Shown here: positions 33,878-45,178 of the stretch, piece after piece
How positions within the stretch are numbered: position 1 is the stretch's first letter
Layout: each line of letters begins with the position of its first letter
Assembly (NCBI RefSeq): GCF_021729865.1
Contig: NZ_CP063400.1
Location: forward strand, 2,666,001-2,730,000
Reading direction: 5' to 3'
Source: Hydrogenophaga sp. SL48
Lineage (GTDB): Bacteria > Pseudomonadota > Gammaproteobacteria > Burkholderiales > Burkholderiaceae_C
DNA: 64,000 bases
Notes under the pieces: generated by a model
What the model was told of the DNA's origin: nothing
The model's input: the letters and a program-made list of their open reading frames with translations, nothing else
The model's database searches: none
Program-made: the position numbers and the translations under genes

Positions 33878-35242
33878 ATGCGCCGATCCCCCGCCTTGTC
33901 CCTGAGCCTGAGCGCGACCCTGCTCGCCCTCGCCAGCCTGCCGCTGGCCGCCCAGGCCCAGACCACCTTCCCCGCCACGCTCAAGGGCCACGCCATCCTG
34001 CCGGCGCAAACCTTCATCGCCGCGCCCAAGGACGCCCCGGCCGATCTGCAGGTCAGTGGCAAGTTCACCACCGGCCAGCGGGTCGAGAAGATCGGCAGCG
34101 TTGAAGGCAAGTCCGCCGGCCGCCCCACCGGCGTCTCGCTGCCCTTCAAGGGCCAGCCGGTGCAGGGCCACTCGGGCATCAAGCGCCTGGCCGACGGCAG
34201 CTTCTGGCTGCTGACCGACAACGGTGCAGGCTCCAAGGCCAACTCGCCCGACTTCGCCCTCTTCCTCAACCGCTACACGGTGGACTTCAAGAGCGGCCAG
34301 TTCAAGCGCCTGCAGACCGTGTTTCTGCACGACCCCGACAAGAAGGTGCCGTTCCGCATCGTCCACGAAGGCACCAAGCAGCGTTACCTCACCGGTTCCG
34401 ACTTCGACACCGAAGGCTTCCAGATCGCCGACGGGCACTTCTGGATCGGCGACGAGTTTGGCCCGTACCTCATCAAGGCCGACATGAAGGGCCGGGTACG
34501 GGCCGTCCATGAAACGAAGGTGGACGGCAAGACCATCGTCTCGCCCGACCACCCTTCGGTCATCACCCCGGGCGCGCCGAATGGCGAACTGAAGTTCCAG
34601 TCGCGCCGCTCCAAGGGCTACGAAGGCCTGGCCTCATCGCCCGACGGCAGCAAGCTCTATGCCCTGCTCGAAGGCGCGCTGTGGGACGAAGCCACCAAGG
34701 CGCCCGAAGCGCTGGACGGCAAACAGTTCCTGCGTGTGCTGGAGTTCGACGTGAAGGCCGAGCAGTGGACCGGCCGCCACTGGAAGTACGTGCTCGACGC
34801 CAACCACCACGCCATCGGCGACTTCAACATGATCGATGCCACCACCGGCCTGATCATCGAGCGCGACAACGGCGAAGGCACGGCCGACAAGGCCTGCCCC
34901 GAAGGCCAGAAACGCACCGACTGCTTCCACGACCTGGCAAAGTTCAAGCGCATCGTCAAGATCGAGCTGACTGAGGCCAACGTGGGCAGCCCGCTGCGCA
35001 AGATCGGCCACATCGACCTGATGGCCATCGCCGACCCGAACAAGCTGGCCCGCAAGCCCCTGACCAACGGCGTGCTGAGCTTCCCCTTCTTCACGATCGA
35101 AAACGTGGACGTGGTGGACGCGACGCACATCGTGGTGGGCAACGACAACAACCTGCCGTTTTCCAGCAGCCGCGAGCCGAACCAGGCCGACGACAACGAG
35201 CTGATGTTGCTGGAGGTGGGGGACTTCCTCAAGGCGCGCTGA
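33878..35242 (+). CDS. Secreted esterase-like/phytase-like beta-propeller protein (PF13449)
   Basis: A 454-residue exported protein. Residues 1-27 are a signal peptide (SLSLSATLLALASLPLAAQA). The rest matches the esterase-like activity of phytase family: GHSGIKRLADGSFWLLTDNG, then SDFDTEGFQIADGHFWIGDEFGPYL, and late IENVDVVDATHIVVGNDNNLPFSSSR. Such proteins are six-bladed propellers that bind Ca2+ and may hydrolyse phosphate esters; direct activity for this clade is not established to my knowledge. The ATG at 33878 gives the signal peptide. A strong terminator follows 14 nt after the stop. Confidence 0.87.
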   Translation: MRRSPALSLSLSATLLALASLPLAAQAQTTFPATLKGHAILPAQTFIAAPKDAPADLQVSGKFTTGQRVEKIGSVEGKSAGRPTGVSLPFKGQPVQGHSGIKRLADGSFWLLTDNGAGSKANSPDFALFLNRYTVDFKSGQFKRLQTVFLHDPDKKVPFRIVHEGTKQRYLTGSDFDTEGFQIADGHFWIGDEFGPYLIKADMKGRVRAVHETKVDGKTIVSPDHPSVITPGAPNGELKFQSRRSKGYEGLASSPDGSKLYALLEGALWDEATKAPEALDGKQFLRVLEFDVKAEQWTGRHWKYVLDANHHAIGDFNMIDATTGLIIERDNGEGTADKACPEGQKRTDCFHDLAKFKRIVKIELTEANVGSPLRKIGHIDLMAIADPNKLARKPLTNGVLSFPFFTIENVDVVDATHIVVGNDNNLPFSSSREPNQADDNELMLLEVGDFLKAR

Positions 35243-35256
35243 GCGCCGCCCTGGCC

Positions 35257-35290
35257 AAAGACAACCGGCCAAGGCCGGTTGTCTTTTTTT
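35257..35290 (+). terminator. Terminator after the phytase-like gene
   Basis: AAGACAACCGGCC pairs perfectly with GGCCGGTTGTCTT around AA and is followed by a T-run. It ends 3 bp before the convergent aldo/keto reductase gene. Confidence 0.92.
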
Positions 35291-35293
35291 GTC

Positions 35294-36292
35294 TCAGAAC
35301 ACCTCGGTGTCCACCTCGGTGTTGGCCTGGGCGGTGTAGCGGTCACCGTGCACGGTGTGCTGGTTGATCAGCGTGTTCAGGCGCGCGATCACATCGGCCG
35401 ACAGCCCCACGCTGGCCGCGCCGATGTCGTCCATCAGGTGCTCCACGTTCGTCGTGCCGGGGATGGGCAGGATGTCGTCGCCCTGGTGCAGCAGCCAGGC
35501 AATCGCCAGCTGCGCGGGCGTGCAACCGACCTCGGCCGCGATGGCGTTGTAGGCGGGCAGCAACTTCAGGTTGGCGGCGTGGTTCTCGGGCGCGAAGCGC
35601 GGCATGCTGCGGCGGATGTCCTTGGCGTCGAAGGCGCTCACATCCAGCTCCCCACACAGGAAACCGCGCGCCACCGGGCTGAACGCCACGAAGCTCACGC
35701 CCAGCTCGCGGCAGACTCGCAGCACCGCGATCTCGGGGTTGCGCGTCCACAGCGAGTACTCGGTCTGCAGCGCGGCGATGGGGTGTTCAGCATGGGCCTT
35801 GCGCAGCGTCGTCGCCGAGACTTCGCTCAGGCCCACGCTGCGGATCTTGCCCGCGCGCACCAGGTCACCCAGCGCGCCCACGCTGTCTTCGATGGGCACC
35901 TGCTTGTCCCAGCGGTGCAGGTAATACAGATCGATCACGTCGGTCTGCAGGCGCTTCAATGCGGCCTCGCAGGTGGCCTTGATGGTGGCGGGCCGGCCGT
36001 CGATCACGCGCACCTTCACACCGTCGGCGTTGGGCACGCCCTGCATGCCGCACTTGCTGGCGAGCGTGAATTTCGAGCGGTGTTTCGAGAGGTATTTGCC
36101 CACCAGCGTTTCGCTCGCGCCAAAGCCATAGAGCGCGGCGGTGTCGAAGTGCGTCACCCCCGCGTCGAGCGCGGCCAGCAGCACGCGCTCTGCCTGCTGT
36201 TCGGAGACCGGAGCGCCGTAGGCATGGCAGATGTTCATGCAGCCCAGGCCGATGGCTGAGACGTTGAAGGGGCCGAGTTGGCGTTGTTGCAT
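35294..36292 (-). CDS. Aldo/keto reductase at the end of the lig operon
   Basis: A 332-residue NADPH-dependent reductase with a TIM-barrel fold. The catalytic tetrad is D50, Y55, K80 and H126 (HFDTAALYG, SKCGMQG, YYLHRWDK). It belongs to the YakC/AKR13-like group, which acts on aldehydes; the substrate is not known. It follows ligC in the same direction with 76 bp and no terminator between, so it is likely the last gene of the protocatechuate operon. It could reduce a side-reaction aldehyde or quinone of aromatic breakdown, which is speculation. Confidence 0.87.
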   Translation of the reverse strand: MQQRQLGPFNVSAIGLGCMNICHAYGAPVSEQQAERVLLAALDAGVTHFDTAALYGFGASETLVGKYLSKHRSKFTLASKCGMQGVPNADGVKVRVIDGRPATIKATCEAALKRLQTDVIDLYYLHRWDKQVPIEDSVGALGDLVRAGKIRSVGLSEVSATTLRKAHAEHPIAALQTEYSLWTRNPEIAVLRVCRELGVSFVAFSPVARGFLCGELDVSAFDAKDIRRSMPRFAPENHAANLKLLPAYNAIAAEVGCTPAQLAIAWLLHQGDDILPIPGTTNVEHLMDDIGAASVGLSADVIARLNTLINQHTVHGDRYTAQANTEVDTEVF

Positions 36293-36368
36293 GTAAAGAA
36301 CTCCTGAAATGGAAACGGCCCCAGCCGTGAGGATGGAGCCGTCGATGCTAAAGCCTGCGTGAGTGGAA

Positions 36369-37319
36369 TCAGCCCTTCAGCTGTTGCTCCAGCTGGTGCA
36401 GCACCTGATAGCAGTTGAACACCTGTGCCACGCTGGAGTTCGGCTCGCGGCCTTCCTTGATGGCAGCGAAGAACTCGCGATCCTGCAGCTCGATGCCGTT
36501 CATGGACACCGCCACTTTGGACACGTCGATCTTCTCTTCCTTGCCGGTGACCAGGTCGTCGTAACGCGCGATGTAGGTCGCGGTGTCGCCGATGTAGCGG
36601 AAGAAGGTGCCGAGCGGGCCGTCGTTGTTGAAGCTCAGGCTCAGCGTGCAGATCGCGCCGTTGGCGGCCTTGAGCTGGATGCTCATGTCCATGGCGATGC
36701 CCAGCACCGGGTGAATCGGGCCCTGGATGGCGTTGGCCTGCACGATGGGGCTGTTGCACTGGTAGGCGAACAGGTCGACCGTGTGCGCGGCGTGGTGCCA
36801 CAGCAGGTGGTCGGTCCAGCTGCGGGCCTGGCCCAGCGCGTTGGTGTTGGTGCGGCGGAAGAAGAAGGTCTGCACATCCATCTGCTGGATGTTGAAACGG
36901 CCCGCCGTGATCTCGTTGTTCACGTACTGGTGGCTGGGGTTGAAGCGGCGGGTGTGGCCGCACATCGCCACCAGACCGGTCTGCTTCTGCAGCGCCACCA
37001 CGTCTTCAGCACCCTTCAGGCTGTCGGCCAGGGGAATTTCCACCTGCACGTGTTTGCCGGCCTTCAGGCAGGCGATGGTCTGCTCGGCGTGCATCTGCGT
37101 GGGCGTGCAGAGGATGACGGCGTCCACCTCCTTCAGCGCCAGGCTGTCTTCGAGCTTGGTGGTGATGTGTTGGATGCCGTACTTGTCGGCGACTTCCTTG
37201 GTCTTCTCCAGGTCGCGGCTGATCAGCGACACGACTTCAACGCCGTCGATGTTCTGGATGCCGTCCAGGTGCTTGATGCCGAAGGCGCCGGCACCGGCGA
37301 GGGCTACTTTGATGGTCAT
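36369..37319 (-). CDS. ligC: 4-carboxy-2-hydroxymuconate-6-semialdehyde dehydrogenase
   Basis: A 316-residue Gfo/Idh/MocA-fold enzyme that oxidises the ring-cleavage product (CHMS hemiacetal) to 2-pyrone-4,6-dicarboxylate with NADP. The Rossmann motif is AGAGAFGIKH (about 8-17), EIPLADS replaces the EKP of the superfamily, and the GHTRRFNPSHQYV stretch with its following FFFRRTN is a LigC/PmdC hallmark. It lies 1 bp after ligB. The start at 37319 removes an upstream stretch that lies inside ligB. Cytoplasmic. Also called pmdC in Comamonas. Confidence 0.93.
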   Translation of the reverse strand: MTIKVALAGAGAFGIKHLDGIQNIDGVEVVSLISRDLEKTKEVADKYGIQHITTKLEDSLALKEVDAVILCTPTQMHAEQTIACLKAGKHVQVEIPLADSLKGAEDVVALQKQTGLVAMCGHTRRFNPSHQYVNNEITAGRFNIQQMDVQTFFFRRTNTNALGQARSWTDHLLWHHAAHTVDLFAYQCNSPIVQANAIQGPIHPVLGIAMDMSIQLKAANGAICTLSLSFNNDGPLGTFFRYIGDTATYIARYDDLVTGKEEKIDVSKVAVSMNGIELQDREFFAAIKEGREPNSSVAQVFNCYQVLHQLEQQLKG

Positions 37320-37320
37320 G

Positions 37321-39643
<2,323 letters not shown>

Positions 39644-39695
39644 GCGTTGATCTCTGTGTTGGGTTGCCCAAGCTGCCGTTGAAAGGCCAAAACCA

Positions 39696-39755
39696 CCGTT
39701 CGCCCTGAGCTTGTCGAAGGGCTCGCGAGGGCTTCGACAGGCTCAGCCCGAACGG
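39696..39755. repeat. REP-like palindrome upstream of ligI
   Basis: CCGTTCG.CCTGAGC.TGTCGAAG pairs with CTTCGACAGGCTCAG.CCGAACGG around GGCTCGCGAGGGC. This is the common proteobacterial CTTCGACAGGCTCAG repeat, here between ligK and ligI. Confidence 0.85.
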
Positions 39756-39764
39756 GGGATGGAG

Positions 39765-40448
39765 TCAGTCGATATAACGCAAGCCCGCAGCAGCCAGCGG
39801 CTCACGCATCTTGTACATGTCCAGCCCCAGCACGCCCGAGGCCAGCTTGTCGCGCTTCTCGCCCTCGAAGCTCTCGCGCTTGATCGCAGCAGCCAGCGTT
39901 TCCGCCGCACGCGCCGCAGGCACGCAGACCACGCCATCGTCGTCAGCCACGATCACGTCGCCGGGCGTGACCAGCATGCCGGCGCAGACGATGGGAATGT
40001 TCACCGAGCCCAGCGTGGCCTTGATGGTGCCCTTGGAAGAGATCGCCTTGGACCACACCGGGAAGTTCATTTCCTTGAGCGTCTTCACGTCGCGCACGCC
40101 GGCATCGATGACCAGGCCACGGGCGCCGCGCGCCTGGAAACTGGTGGCCAGCAGATCGCCAAAATAGCCATCGCTGCACTCGGCCGTGACGGCCGCGACC
40201 ACGATGTCGCCGGGCTGGATCTGCTCGGCTGCGACGTGCATCATCCAGTTGTCACCCGGCTGCAGCAGCACGGTGATCGCCGTGCCCGAGACCTGCACAC
40301 CGGTCTGGATCGGGCGCATGTAGGGCTTGAGCAGGCCGACGCGGCCCATGGCCTCGTGCACGGTGGCCGAGCCCAGCGCGGCCAGGCCGTCGGCCGCAGC
40401 GCGGTCGGCCCGGGTGATGTTGCGGTAAACGACGCCGAGTTGATACAT
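39765..40448 (-). CDS. ligK: 4-hydroxy-4-methyl-2-oxoglutarate/CHA aldolase
   Basis: A 227-residue RraA-like class II aldolase that splits 4-carboxy-4-hydroxy-2-oxoadipate into pyruvate and oxaloacetate and can decarboxylate oxaloacetate. Conserved pieces are [30 protein letters not shown], and [19 protein letters not shown] with the Arg-Asp pair that binds pyruvate and Mg2+, then [15 protein letters not shown]. The start at 40448 is chosen from the family N-terminus [11 protein letters not shown] and a GGAG site 8 nt upstream. It equals pmdF of Comamonas and lies between ligJ and ligI. Confidence 0.94.
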   Translation of the reverse strand: MYQLGVVYRNITRADRAAADGLAALGSATVHEAMGRVGLLKPYMRPIQTGVQVSGTAITVLLQPGDNWMMHVAAEQIQPGDIVVAAVTAECSDGYFGDLLATSFQARGARGLVIDAGVRDVKTLKEMNFPVWSKAISSKGTIKATLGSVNIPIVCAGMLVTPGDVIVADDDGVVCVPAARAAETLAAAIKRESFEGEKRDKLASGVLGLDMYKMREPLAAAGLRYID

Positions 40449-40500
40449 GTCGATCTCCTGGTTTTGATTCCCTCTCCCGCCAGCGGGAGAGGGAGTGAAG

Positions 40501-41547
40501 TCAGAGGCTCTTCGCCTTGAGCGCCGCGTCCAGACGCGGGAACACACGGCGCGCATTGCCCTCGTACACCTTGTAGCGGTCATCCCCCACGACGATGGTG
40601 CTCGCTTCGATGTAGCGCTTGGTGTCGTCGTAGTAGTGACCGGTTTCGGGGTCGATGCCGCGCACGGCGCCGATCATTTCCGAGGCGAACAGGATGTTGT
40701 CCACCGGGATCACCTTGGTCAGCAGGTCGATGCCCGGCTGGTGGTACACGCAGGTGTCGAAGAAGATGTTGTTGAGCAGGTGGTCTTTCAGCAGCGGCTT
40801 CTTCAGCTCCTGCGCCAGGCCACGGAAACGGCCCCAGTGGTAAGGCACCGCGCCGCCACCGTGGGGGATGATGAATTTCAGCGTCGGGAAATCCTTGAAC
40901 AGGTCGCTGGTCAGGCACTGCATGAAGGCCGTGGTGTCGGCGTTCAGGTAGTGCGCGCCGGTGGTGTGGAAGCAGGCGTTGCAGCTGGTGGACACGTGCA
41001 CCATGGCCGGGATGTCGTGCTCCACCATCTTCTCGTAGATGGGGTACCAGGCCTTGTCACTCAGCGGCGGGCTGGTCCAGTGGCCGCCCGAAGGATCGGG
41101 GTTCAGGTTGATGCCGACGTTGCCGTATTCCTTGACGCACTTTTCCAGCTCGGGGATGCAGGTGGCCGGGTCCACGCCCGGGCTCTGCGGCAGCATCGCG
41201 GCGGGAATGAAGTGGTCGGGGAACAGCTGGCTCACGCGGTAGCAGAGCTCGTTGCAGATCGCGGCCCAGGTGGAGCTGATGTTGAAGTCGCCGATGTGGT
41301 GGGCCATGAAGCTCGCGCGCGGCGAGAAGATGGTGAGGTCGGAGCCACGTTCCTTCATCAGGCGCAGCTGGTTGGTCTCGATGGACTCGCGCAGCTCGTC
41401 GTCGCTGATCTTCAGGTCGCTCACCTTGGGCATGGACGCCGGGTCCTTGATGCCGGCGATCTGCGCGTTGCGCCAGTTCTCCAGGGCCTTGGGCGCCGTG
41501 GTGTAGTGGCCGTGGCAGTCGATGATGAGGGGCTTTTGCTGGCTCAT
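40501..41547 (-). CDS. ligJ: 4-oxalomesaconate hydratase
   Basis: A 348-residue amidohydrolase-fold, metal-dependent hydratase that adds water to 4-oxalomesaconate to give 4-carboxy-4-hydroxy-2-oxoadipate. Metal-site motifs are [10 protein letters not shown] (HxH), [23 protein letters not shown] in part, [16 protein letters not shown], and [15 protein letters not shown] late. It corresponds to LigJ/PmdE. It is the first gene of the operon; the start at 41547 follows a GGAG site. The 4-oxalomesaconate tautomerase (LigU/PmdU) that would precede this step chemically is not in the window. Confidence 0.94.
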   Translation of the reverse strand: MSQQKPLIIDCHGHYTTAPKALENWRNAQIAGIKDPASMPKVSDLKISDDELRESIETNQLRLMKERGSDLTIFSPRASFMAHHIGDFNISSTWAAICNELCYRVSQLFPDHFIPAAMLPQSPGVDPATCIPELEKCVKEYGNVGINLNPDPSGGHWTSPPLSDKAWYPIYEKMVEHDIPAMVHVSTSCNACFHTTGAHYLNADTTAFMQCLTSDLFKDFPTLKFIIPHGGGAVPYHWGRFRGLAQELKKPLLKDHLLNNIFFDTCVYHQPGIDLLTKVIPVDNILFASEMIGAVRGIDPETGHYYDDTKRYIEASTIVVGDDRYKVYEGNARRVFPRLDAALKAKSL

Positions 41548-41632
41548 GGAAGGTCTCCTGTCAGGGCTTTGAAAGTGGGTGCATTCTGGTCCCCACCCGG
41601 CACACACTCAAGAGGCATAACCCACTACCAGC

Positions 41633-41667
41633 TATCGCAAAAGAGCATTTCAAAACCATCGAAATGC
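41633..41667. promoter_or_regulatory. Divergent ligJ/receptor control region with inverted repeat
   Basis: GCATTTC-N9-GAAATGC (41645-41667) is a perfect 7-bp-arm inverted repeat of LysR-box spacing. Just upstream, TATCGCAAAAG (41633-41643) recurs as TATCGCAAAG at 43008-43017 before the LysR gene. The site lies 98 bp from ligJ and 106 bp from the receptor start, fitting control of both. Confidence 0.5.
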
Positions 41668-41772
41668 CGGCGACGCATAGCAGCTGTTCGCCAGGGCCGT
41701 GGTCCGTTCACGGACAAACTGATAGATTGCCCCTGGCCTTCCCTTCAACACCCAAAAGAGACCGAGACAAGC

Positions 41773-42771
41773 ATGACCACCACCCCTCTCCGCGTCCGCC
41801 GCCTGCAGCTGCTGGGTGCACTGGGCGCCAGCGCACTGGCCGCCCTGCCGCTGGCCACCGTTGCGCAGGACTTTCCGACCCGGCCGATCCGCCTGGTCGT
41901 GCCCTTCACGCCGGGCGGCAGCACCGACATCCTGGCGCGTGCCATCGGCCTGGAGCTGGGCAAGGCCTGGGGCCAGTCGGTGGTGGTCGAAAACGTGCCG
42001 GGCGCGGGCGGCGCCATCGGGGCAGAGAAGGTGGCCAAGGCCGCCCCGGACGGCCACACTCTGCTGATGGGCCACATCGGCACGCTGGCCGTGAACCCCA
42101 GCCTCTACCCCAGGCTGCCGTACAACCCCTTGAAGGACTTCACCCCCGTGGCCTGGGTGGCCAACGTGCCCAACGTGCTGGTGCTGCACCCCTCGACCCA
42201 GGCGGGCAACATGAAAGCCTTCGTGGCCCATGCCAAAGCCAACCCGGGCCGCCTGAACTATGGATCGGGTGGCAACGGCAGTGCGGCCAACCTGGCCACC
42301 GAGTACCTGAAGATGCGCACCGACATCTCGCTGGTCCACATCCCCTACCGGGGCACGGCGCCCGCCGTCAACGACCTCGTGGCCGGCCAGACCCAGGTGC
42401 TGTTCACCGGCGTGCCGGCCGTCATCGGCCAGATCCGCAACGGCCAGCTCAAGGCGCTGGCGGTGTCGGGCCAGCGGCGCGTCGAGGCCCTGCCCGATGT
42501 GCCCACGGTGAACGAGGCGCTGGGCTTCAAGGACTTCGAGGCCGACCAGTGGTACGGGGTGGTGGCGCCCACCGGCACCCCGGCCCCCATCGTGGCCAAG
42601 CTCAACCAGGCCATCAACGCCGCGCTGAACGCACCGGAACTCAAGAAGCGCCTGGGCGCCGAGGGGGCCGTGGCCAACCCGACCACCCCCGAGGCCTTTG
42701 GCCAATACATCGCGGCCGAGATCGCGCGCTGGAAGCCCGTCATCACCTCTGGGCGCGTGAAGATCGACTGA
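41773..42771 (+). CDS. Bug/TctC-family receptor divergent from the lig operon
   Basis: A 332-residue periplasmic solute receptor. A signal peptide (about 1-31, RRLQLLGALGASALAALPLATVAQ) precedes FPTRPIRLVVPFTPGGSTDILARAI and VENVPGAGGAIGAEKVAKAAPDGHTLL, hallmark Bug motifs; HIPYRGTAP is the ligand-pocket loop. It shares the ligJ control region, so an aromatic acid such as protocatechuate or vanillate is a sensible ligand (inference). In Comamonas this operon carries an MFS permease (pmdK) instead; no membrane subunit is seen here. Confidence 0.87.
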   Translation: MTTTPLRVRRLQLLGALGASALAALPLATVAQDFPTRPIRLVVPFTPGGSTDILARAIGLELGKAWGQSVVVENVPGAGGAIGAEKVAKAAPDGHTLLMGHIGTLAVNPSLYPRLPYNPLKDFTPVAWVANVPNVLVLHPSTQAGNMKAFVAHAKANPGRLNYGSGGNGSAANLATEYLKMRTDISLVHIPYRGTAPAVNDLVAGQTQVLFTGVPAVIGQIRNGQLKALAVSGQRRVEALPDVPTVNEALGFKDFEADQWYGVVAPTGTPAPIVAKLNQAINAALNAPELKKRLGAEGAVANPTTPEAFGQYIAAEIARWKPVITSGRVKID

Positions 42772-42785
42772 CCCCAGTCGACGGC

Positions 42786-42860
42786 TCCCCCCGCGCCGCC
42801 TTCGGCGTCACCCCCCGGGGGCGATGCGAGTGGCCCGGCAAAGCCGGTTCCACACAGCCT
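42786..42860 (+). repeat. Post-stop covarying hairpin repeat, copy 6 (truncated outer stem)
   Basis: It begins 14 nt after the receptor stop. Inner CCGGC/GCCGG and second GTGG/CCAC stems are intact, but the 3' outer arm is CAGCC instead of the expected CGCATC, as if cut or replaced where copy 7 starts. Confidence 0.65.
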
Positions 42861-42861
42861 G

Positions 42862-42957
42862 ACCCACCCCCATCGCTTGCCCACGGCGTGTGGCCGCTCC
42901 GCCCCTCAAGGGGCGATGCGAGTGGCCCGGCAAAGCCGGTTCCACCGCATCCTGGGG
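42862..42957 (+). repeat. Post-stop covarying hairpin repeat, copy 7
   Basis: It follows copy 6 head-to-tail. The outer stem GATGCG/CGCATC, second stem GTGG/CCAC and inner stem CCGGC/GCCGG are intact. Its leader (CCCCCATCGCTTGCCCACGG) is a variant also seen, inverted and degraded, beside copy 3. Confidence 0.7.
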
Positions 42958-43050
42958 TCTGGGCACTTCGCTTCGGTCTGCTCTTTTTTGAATAGCTGGC
43001 CGTCGGTTATCGCAAAGTGGAACAATGAGATCCCTTCCTTCGGAGCTGGC

Positions 43051-43953
43051 ATGGATCTCAAACAACTCGAATATTTCGTGCGCGTCGCCGAGCTGGGCAG
43101 TTTCACCCGGGCGGCGATCGCGCTGGACGTGGCGCAGCCCGCGCTCTCGCGGCAGGTGCGCCTGCTGGAGGTCGAACTGCGCCAGAACCTGCTGGTGCGC
43201 AACGGCCGCGGCGCGACGCCGACCGACGCCGGCAAGCTGTTGCTGGAACACGGCCGCGGCATCCTGCACCAGGTGGAGCGTGCGCGCGAAGAGCTGGGGC
43301 GGGTGCGGGGCGCGCTGGCCGGGCGGGTGGCCATCGGCCTGCCGCCCAGCCTGGCGCGGGTGCTGACCGTGCCGCTGACCCGGGCCTTCCGCGCGCAGCT
43401 GCCCGAGGCGCAGCTCTCGATCAGCGAAGGCCTCTCGGCGACCATGCAGGAATGGCTGCACACCGGCCGGCTCGACATCGCGGTGCTCTACAACGCCATG
43501 CCCGCGCCCGACATCGAGATCAGCCCCTTGCTGGAAGAAGAGCTGCTGCTGGTGCAGCCGCGCCCGCCCGGGCTGGCCGAAGAGCCGCCGCCGCCGCCGG
43601 TACCGCTGGCCGAGGTGGCCGCGCTGCCGCTGGTGATCCCGAGCCGGCCGAACGCGATCCGCATGCACGTCGAGGCGGAGATGGCCAACATCGGCTGTCG
43701 CCCGCAGATCGCGCTGGAGATCGACGGTGTCTCCGCCATCCTCGATCTGGTCGCCGACGGCTTGGGCAGCGCCCTGCTCTCGCGCCACGCCGTGGCCAGC
43801 TCGATCCGCCCCTCGGCCTACCGCACGCGGCCGGTCAACCCGCCGCTGCGCACCCGCGCCAGCCTGGCCGTCAGCTCGCAGCGCCCGGCCACACTCACCC
43901 AGCGTGCCGCGCTGGGCATCATTGCCGAGGTGAGCCGCAGCCTGGGACTGTGA
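43051..43953 (+). CDS. LysR-type regulator near the lig operon
   Basis: A 300-residue LysR protein of the Nac/CysB-like branch. The HTH is MDLKQLEYFVRVAELGSFTRAAIALDVAQPALSRQVRLLEVELRQNLL in outline (about 1-48); the effector domain (about 90-295) contains a Pro-rich loop EEPPPPPVP that looks expanded. The start at 43051 gives the family N-terminus and has a GGAG site; the frame extends 174 bp upstream through a repeat. It may regulate ligJ and the divergent receptor, with which it shares the TATCGCAAA motif upstream, but it is separated from them by two repeats, so the link is inference. Confidence 0.87.
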   Translation: MDLKQLEYFVRVAELGSFTRAAIALDVAQPALSRQVRLLEVELRQNLLVRNGRGATPTDAGKLLLEHGRGILHQVERAREELGRVRGALAGRVAIGLPPSLARVLTVPLTRAFRAQLPEAQLSISEGLSATMQEWLHTGRLDIAVLYNAMPAPDIEISPLLEEELLLVQPRPPGLAEEPPPPPVPLAEVAALPLVIPSRPNAIRMHVEAEMANIGCRPQIALEIDGVSAILDLVADGLGSALLSRHAVASSIRPSAYRTRPVNPPLRTRASLAVSSQRPATLTQRAALGIIAEVSRSLGL

Positions 43954-43956
43954 AAG

Positions 43957-44160
43957 CCCACCCCCGCCGCGCTGCGCGCGACCCCTCAAGGGGGCTGAGG
44001 GCCGCGGCTCCAAGCCTGCCTGTGCAGGCTTGGACGGCCCGAAGAAGCCTCGCCTCTGGCGAGGCTGCGGCCTGCAAGGCGCACTGGCCGTCCGGCAGAG
44101 CCGGCCCGGCGGTGCCCTGGGCTGCACCGGCTCATGCATGAGGGCAGCGCTCCGGCGTCG
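43957..44160 (+). repeat. Post-stop covarying hairpin repeat, copy 8, split by an inserted double hairpin
   Basis: It begins 3 nt after the LysR stop. The leader (CCCCCGCCGCGCTGCGCGCG, CCCCTCAAGGGGG) is separated from the CCGGC-AGA-GCCGG hairpin by about 80 extra bases. These hold two further hairpins: CCAAGCCTGC/GCAGGCTTGG (10-bp perfect stem) and GCCTCGCC/GGCGAGGC (8-bp). The tail matches the long form of copies 4 and 5. Confidence 0.72.
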
Positions 44161-44174
44161 TGGGCCATGCTTGT

Positions 44175-45131
44175 TCAGGCGAGCCAGCCCACCCCGTGGC
44201 GCAGCAGCCAGAGCAAGGCGCTCAGCGTGAAGAACGACGACAGCGTGATCACCAGCAGCGCGGCCGAGGCCAGGCCTTCGTGGCCGTGGCGCTGGGACAG
44301 GATGGTGTAGATGCCCATGGTGGGCATGGCGCAGGTGAGCAACAGGGCCACGCGTAATTGCGGGTCGTCCAGCGGCACCAGCCAGGTCAGCACCAGCAGC
44401 ATGCACAGCGGGTGCAGCACCAGCTTGCCCAGGCCGATCTGCGCCACCGTGCGACGCAGGCCCTTCAGGGGCTGGCCCACGAGGCTGCCGCCGATCACGA
44501 ACAGCGAGAGCGCGCTGCTGGCCTGCGCAAACAGGGTGACGGTGCGCGACAGCGGCGACGGGATGTGCAGCCCCAGCACCGACACCAGCATGCCGGCCAG
44601 GATGGCGATGATCAGCGGGTTGCGCAGCAGGCCCTGGAGGGTCTGGAGCACGGCCCGCTGCCACTGGCCGGCCTCGTGCCGGTCCATGTCGGCCAGCGCC
44701 AGCAACACCGGGATGATCAGCAGGTTCTCGACCACCATGTTCAGCGCCAGGCTCACGCCGGCCACCGACGCACCCAGGGTGAGCATCAGGATCGGGTAGC
44801 CCACGTAACCGCTGTTGGGGCAGGACATGCCCATGGCCATCACGCTGGACAGGCTCATCGAGCGCTTCGCGACAAAGCGGGACCACAGAAAGGCCGCCGC
44901 CAGCACCAGGCCGCTGCCCAGCGCATAGGCCAGCAGATACCGGCCGTTGAAGATCTCGCCCACGCTGCGCTGCGACAGCGCATTGAACAGCAGAGCGGGC
45001 AGCGCGATGTTGATCACGAACTTGCCGAACACACGCATGTCGGCCTTGGCAAACAGGCCCCAGCGGGTCACCGCAAAACCGAGGGCGATGCAGAGGTAGA
45101 TCGGGCCGGTGATGGCCAGGATGTCGAGCAT
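44175..45131 (-). CDS. AEC-family transporter
   Basis: A 318-residue inner-membrane carrier of the auxin efflux carrier family, with about ten transmembrane segments in two inverted five-helix halves. Typical stretches are GKFVINIALPALLFNALSQ, a middle MSCPNSGYVGYPI, and TCAMPTMGIYTILSQRHG, where N/P-rich crossover helices form the binding site. Bacterial AEC proteins move malonate, malate or amino acids; the substrate here is unknown. It is transcribed towards the LysR gene and lies 47 bp downstream of the DUF1932 dehydrogenase gene. Confidence 0.87.
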   Translation of the reverse strand: MLDILAITGPIYLCIALGFAVTRWGLFAKADMRVFGKFVINIALPALLFNALSQRSVGEIFNGRYLLAYALGSGLVLAAAFLWSRFVAKRSMSLSSVMAMGMSCPNSGYVGYPILMLTLGASVAGVSLALNMVVENLLIIPVLLALADMDRHEAGQWQRAVLQTLQGLLRNPLIIAILAGMLVSVLGLHIPSPLSRTVTLFAQASSALSLFVIGGSLVGQPLKGLRRTVAQIGLGKLVLHPLCMLLVLTWLVPLDDPQLRVALLLTCAMPTMGIYTILSQRHGHEGLASAALLVITLSSFFTLSALLWLLRHGVGWLA

Positions 45132-45178
45132 GGGTGGGGGTCAGGTGGGCAATGCCCCGCGCGACGGCAACACGCGGG

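Noticed and set aside
43051..43953. Naming the LysR gene pmdR or ligR
   Set aside because: Position near the lig operon is suggestive, but two repeats and the receptor gene separate it and sequence alone does not identify the orthologue.
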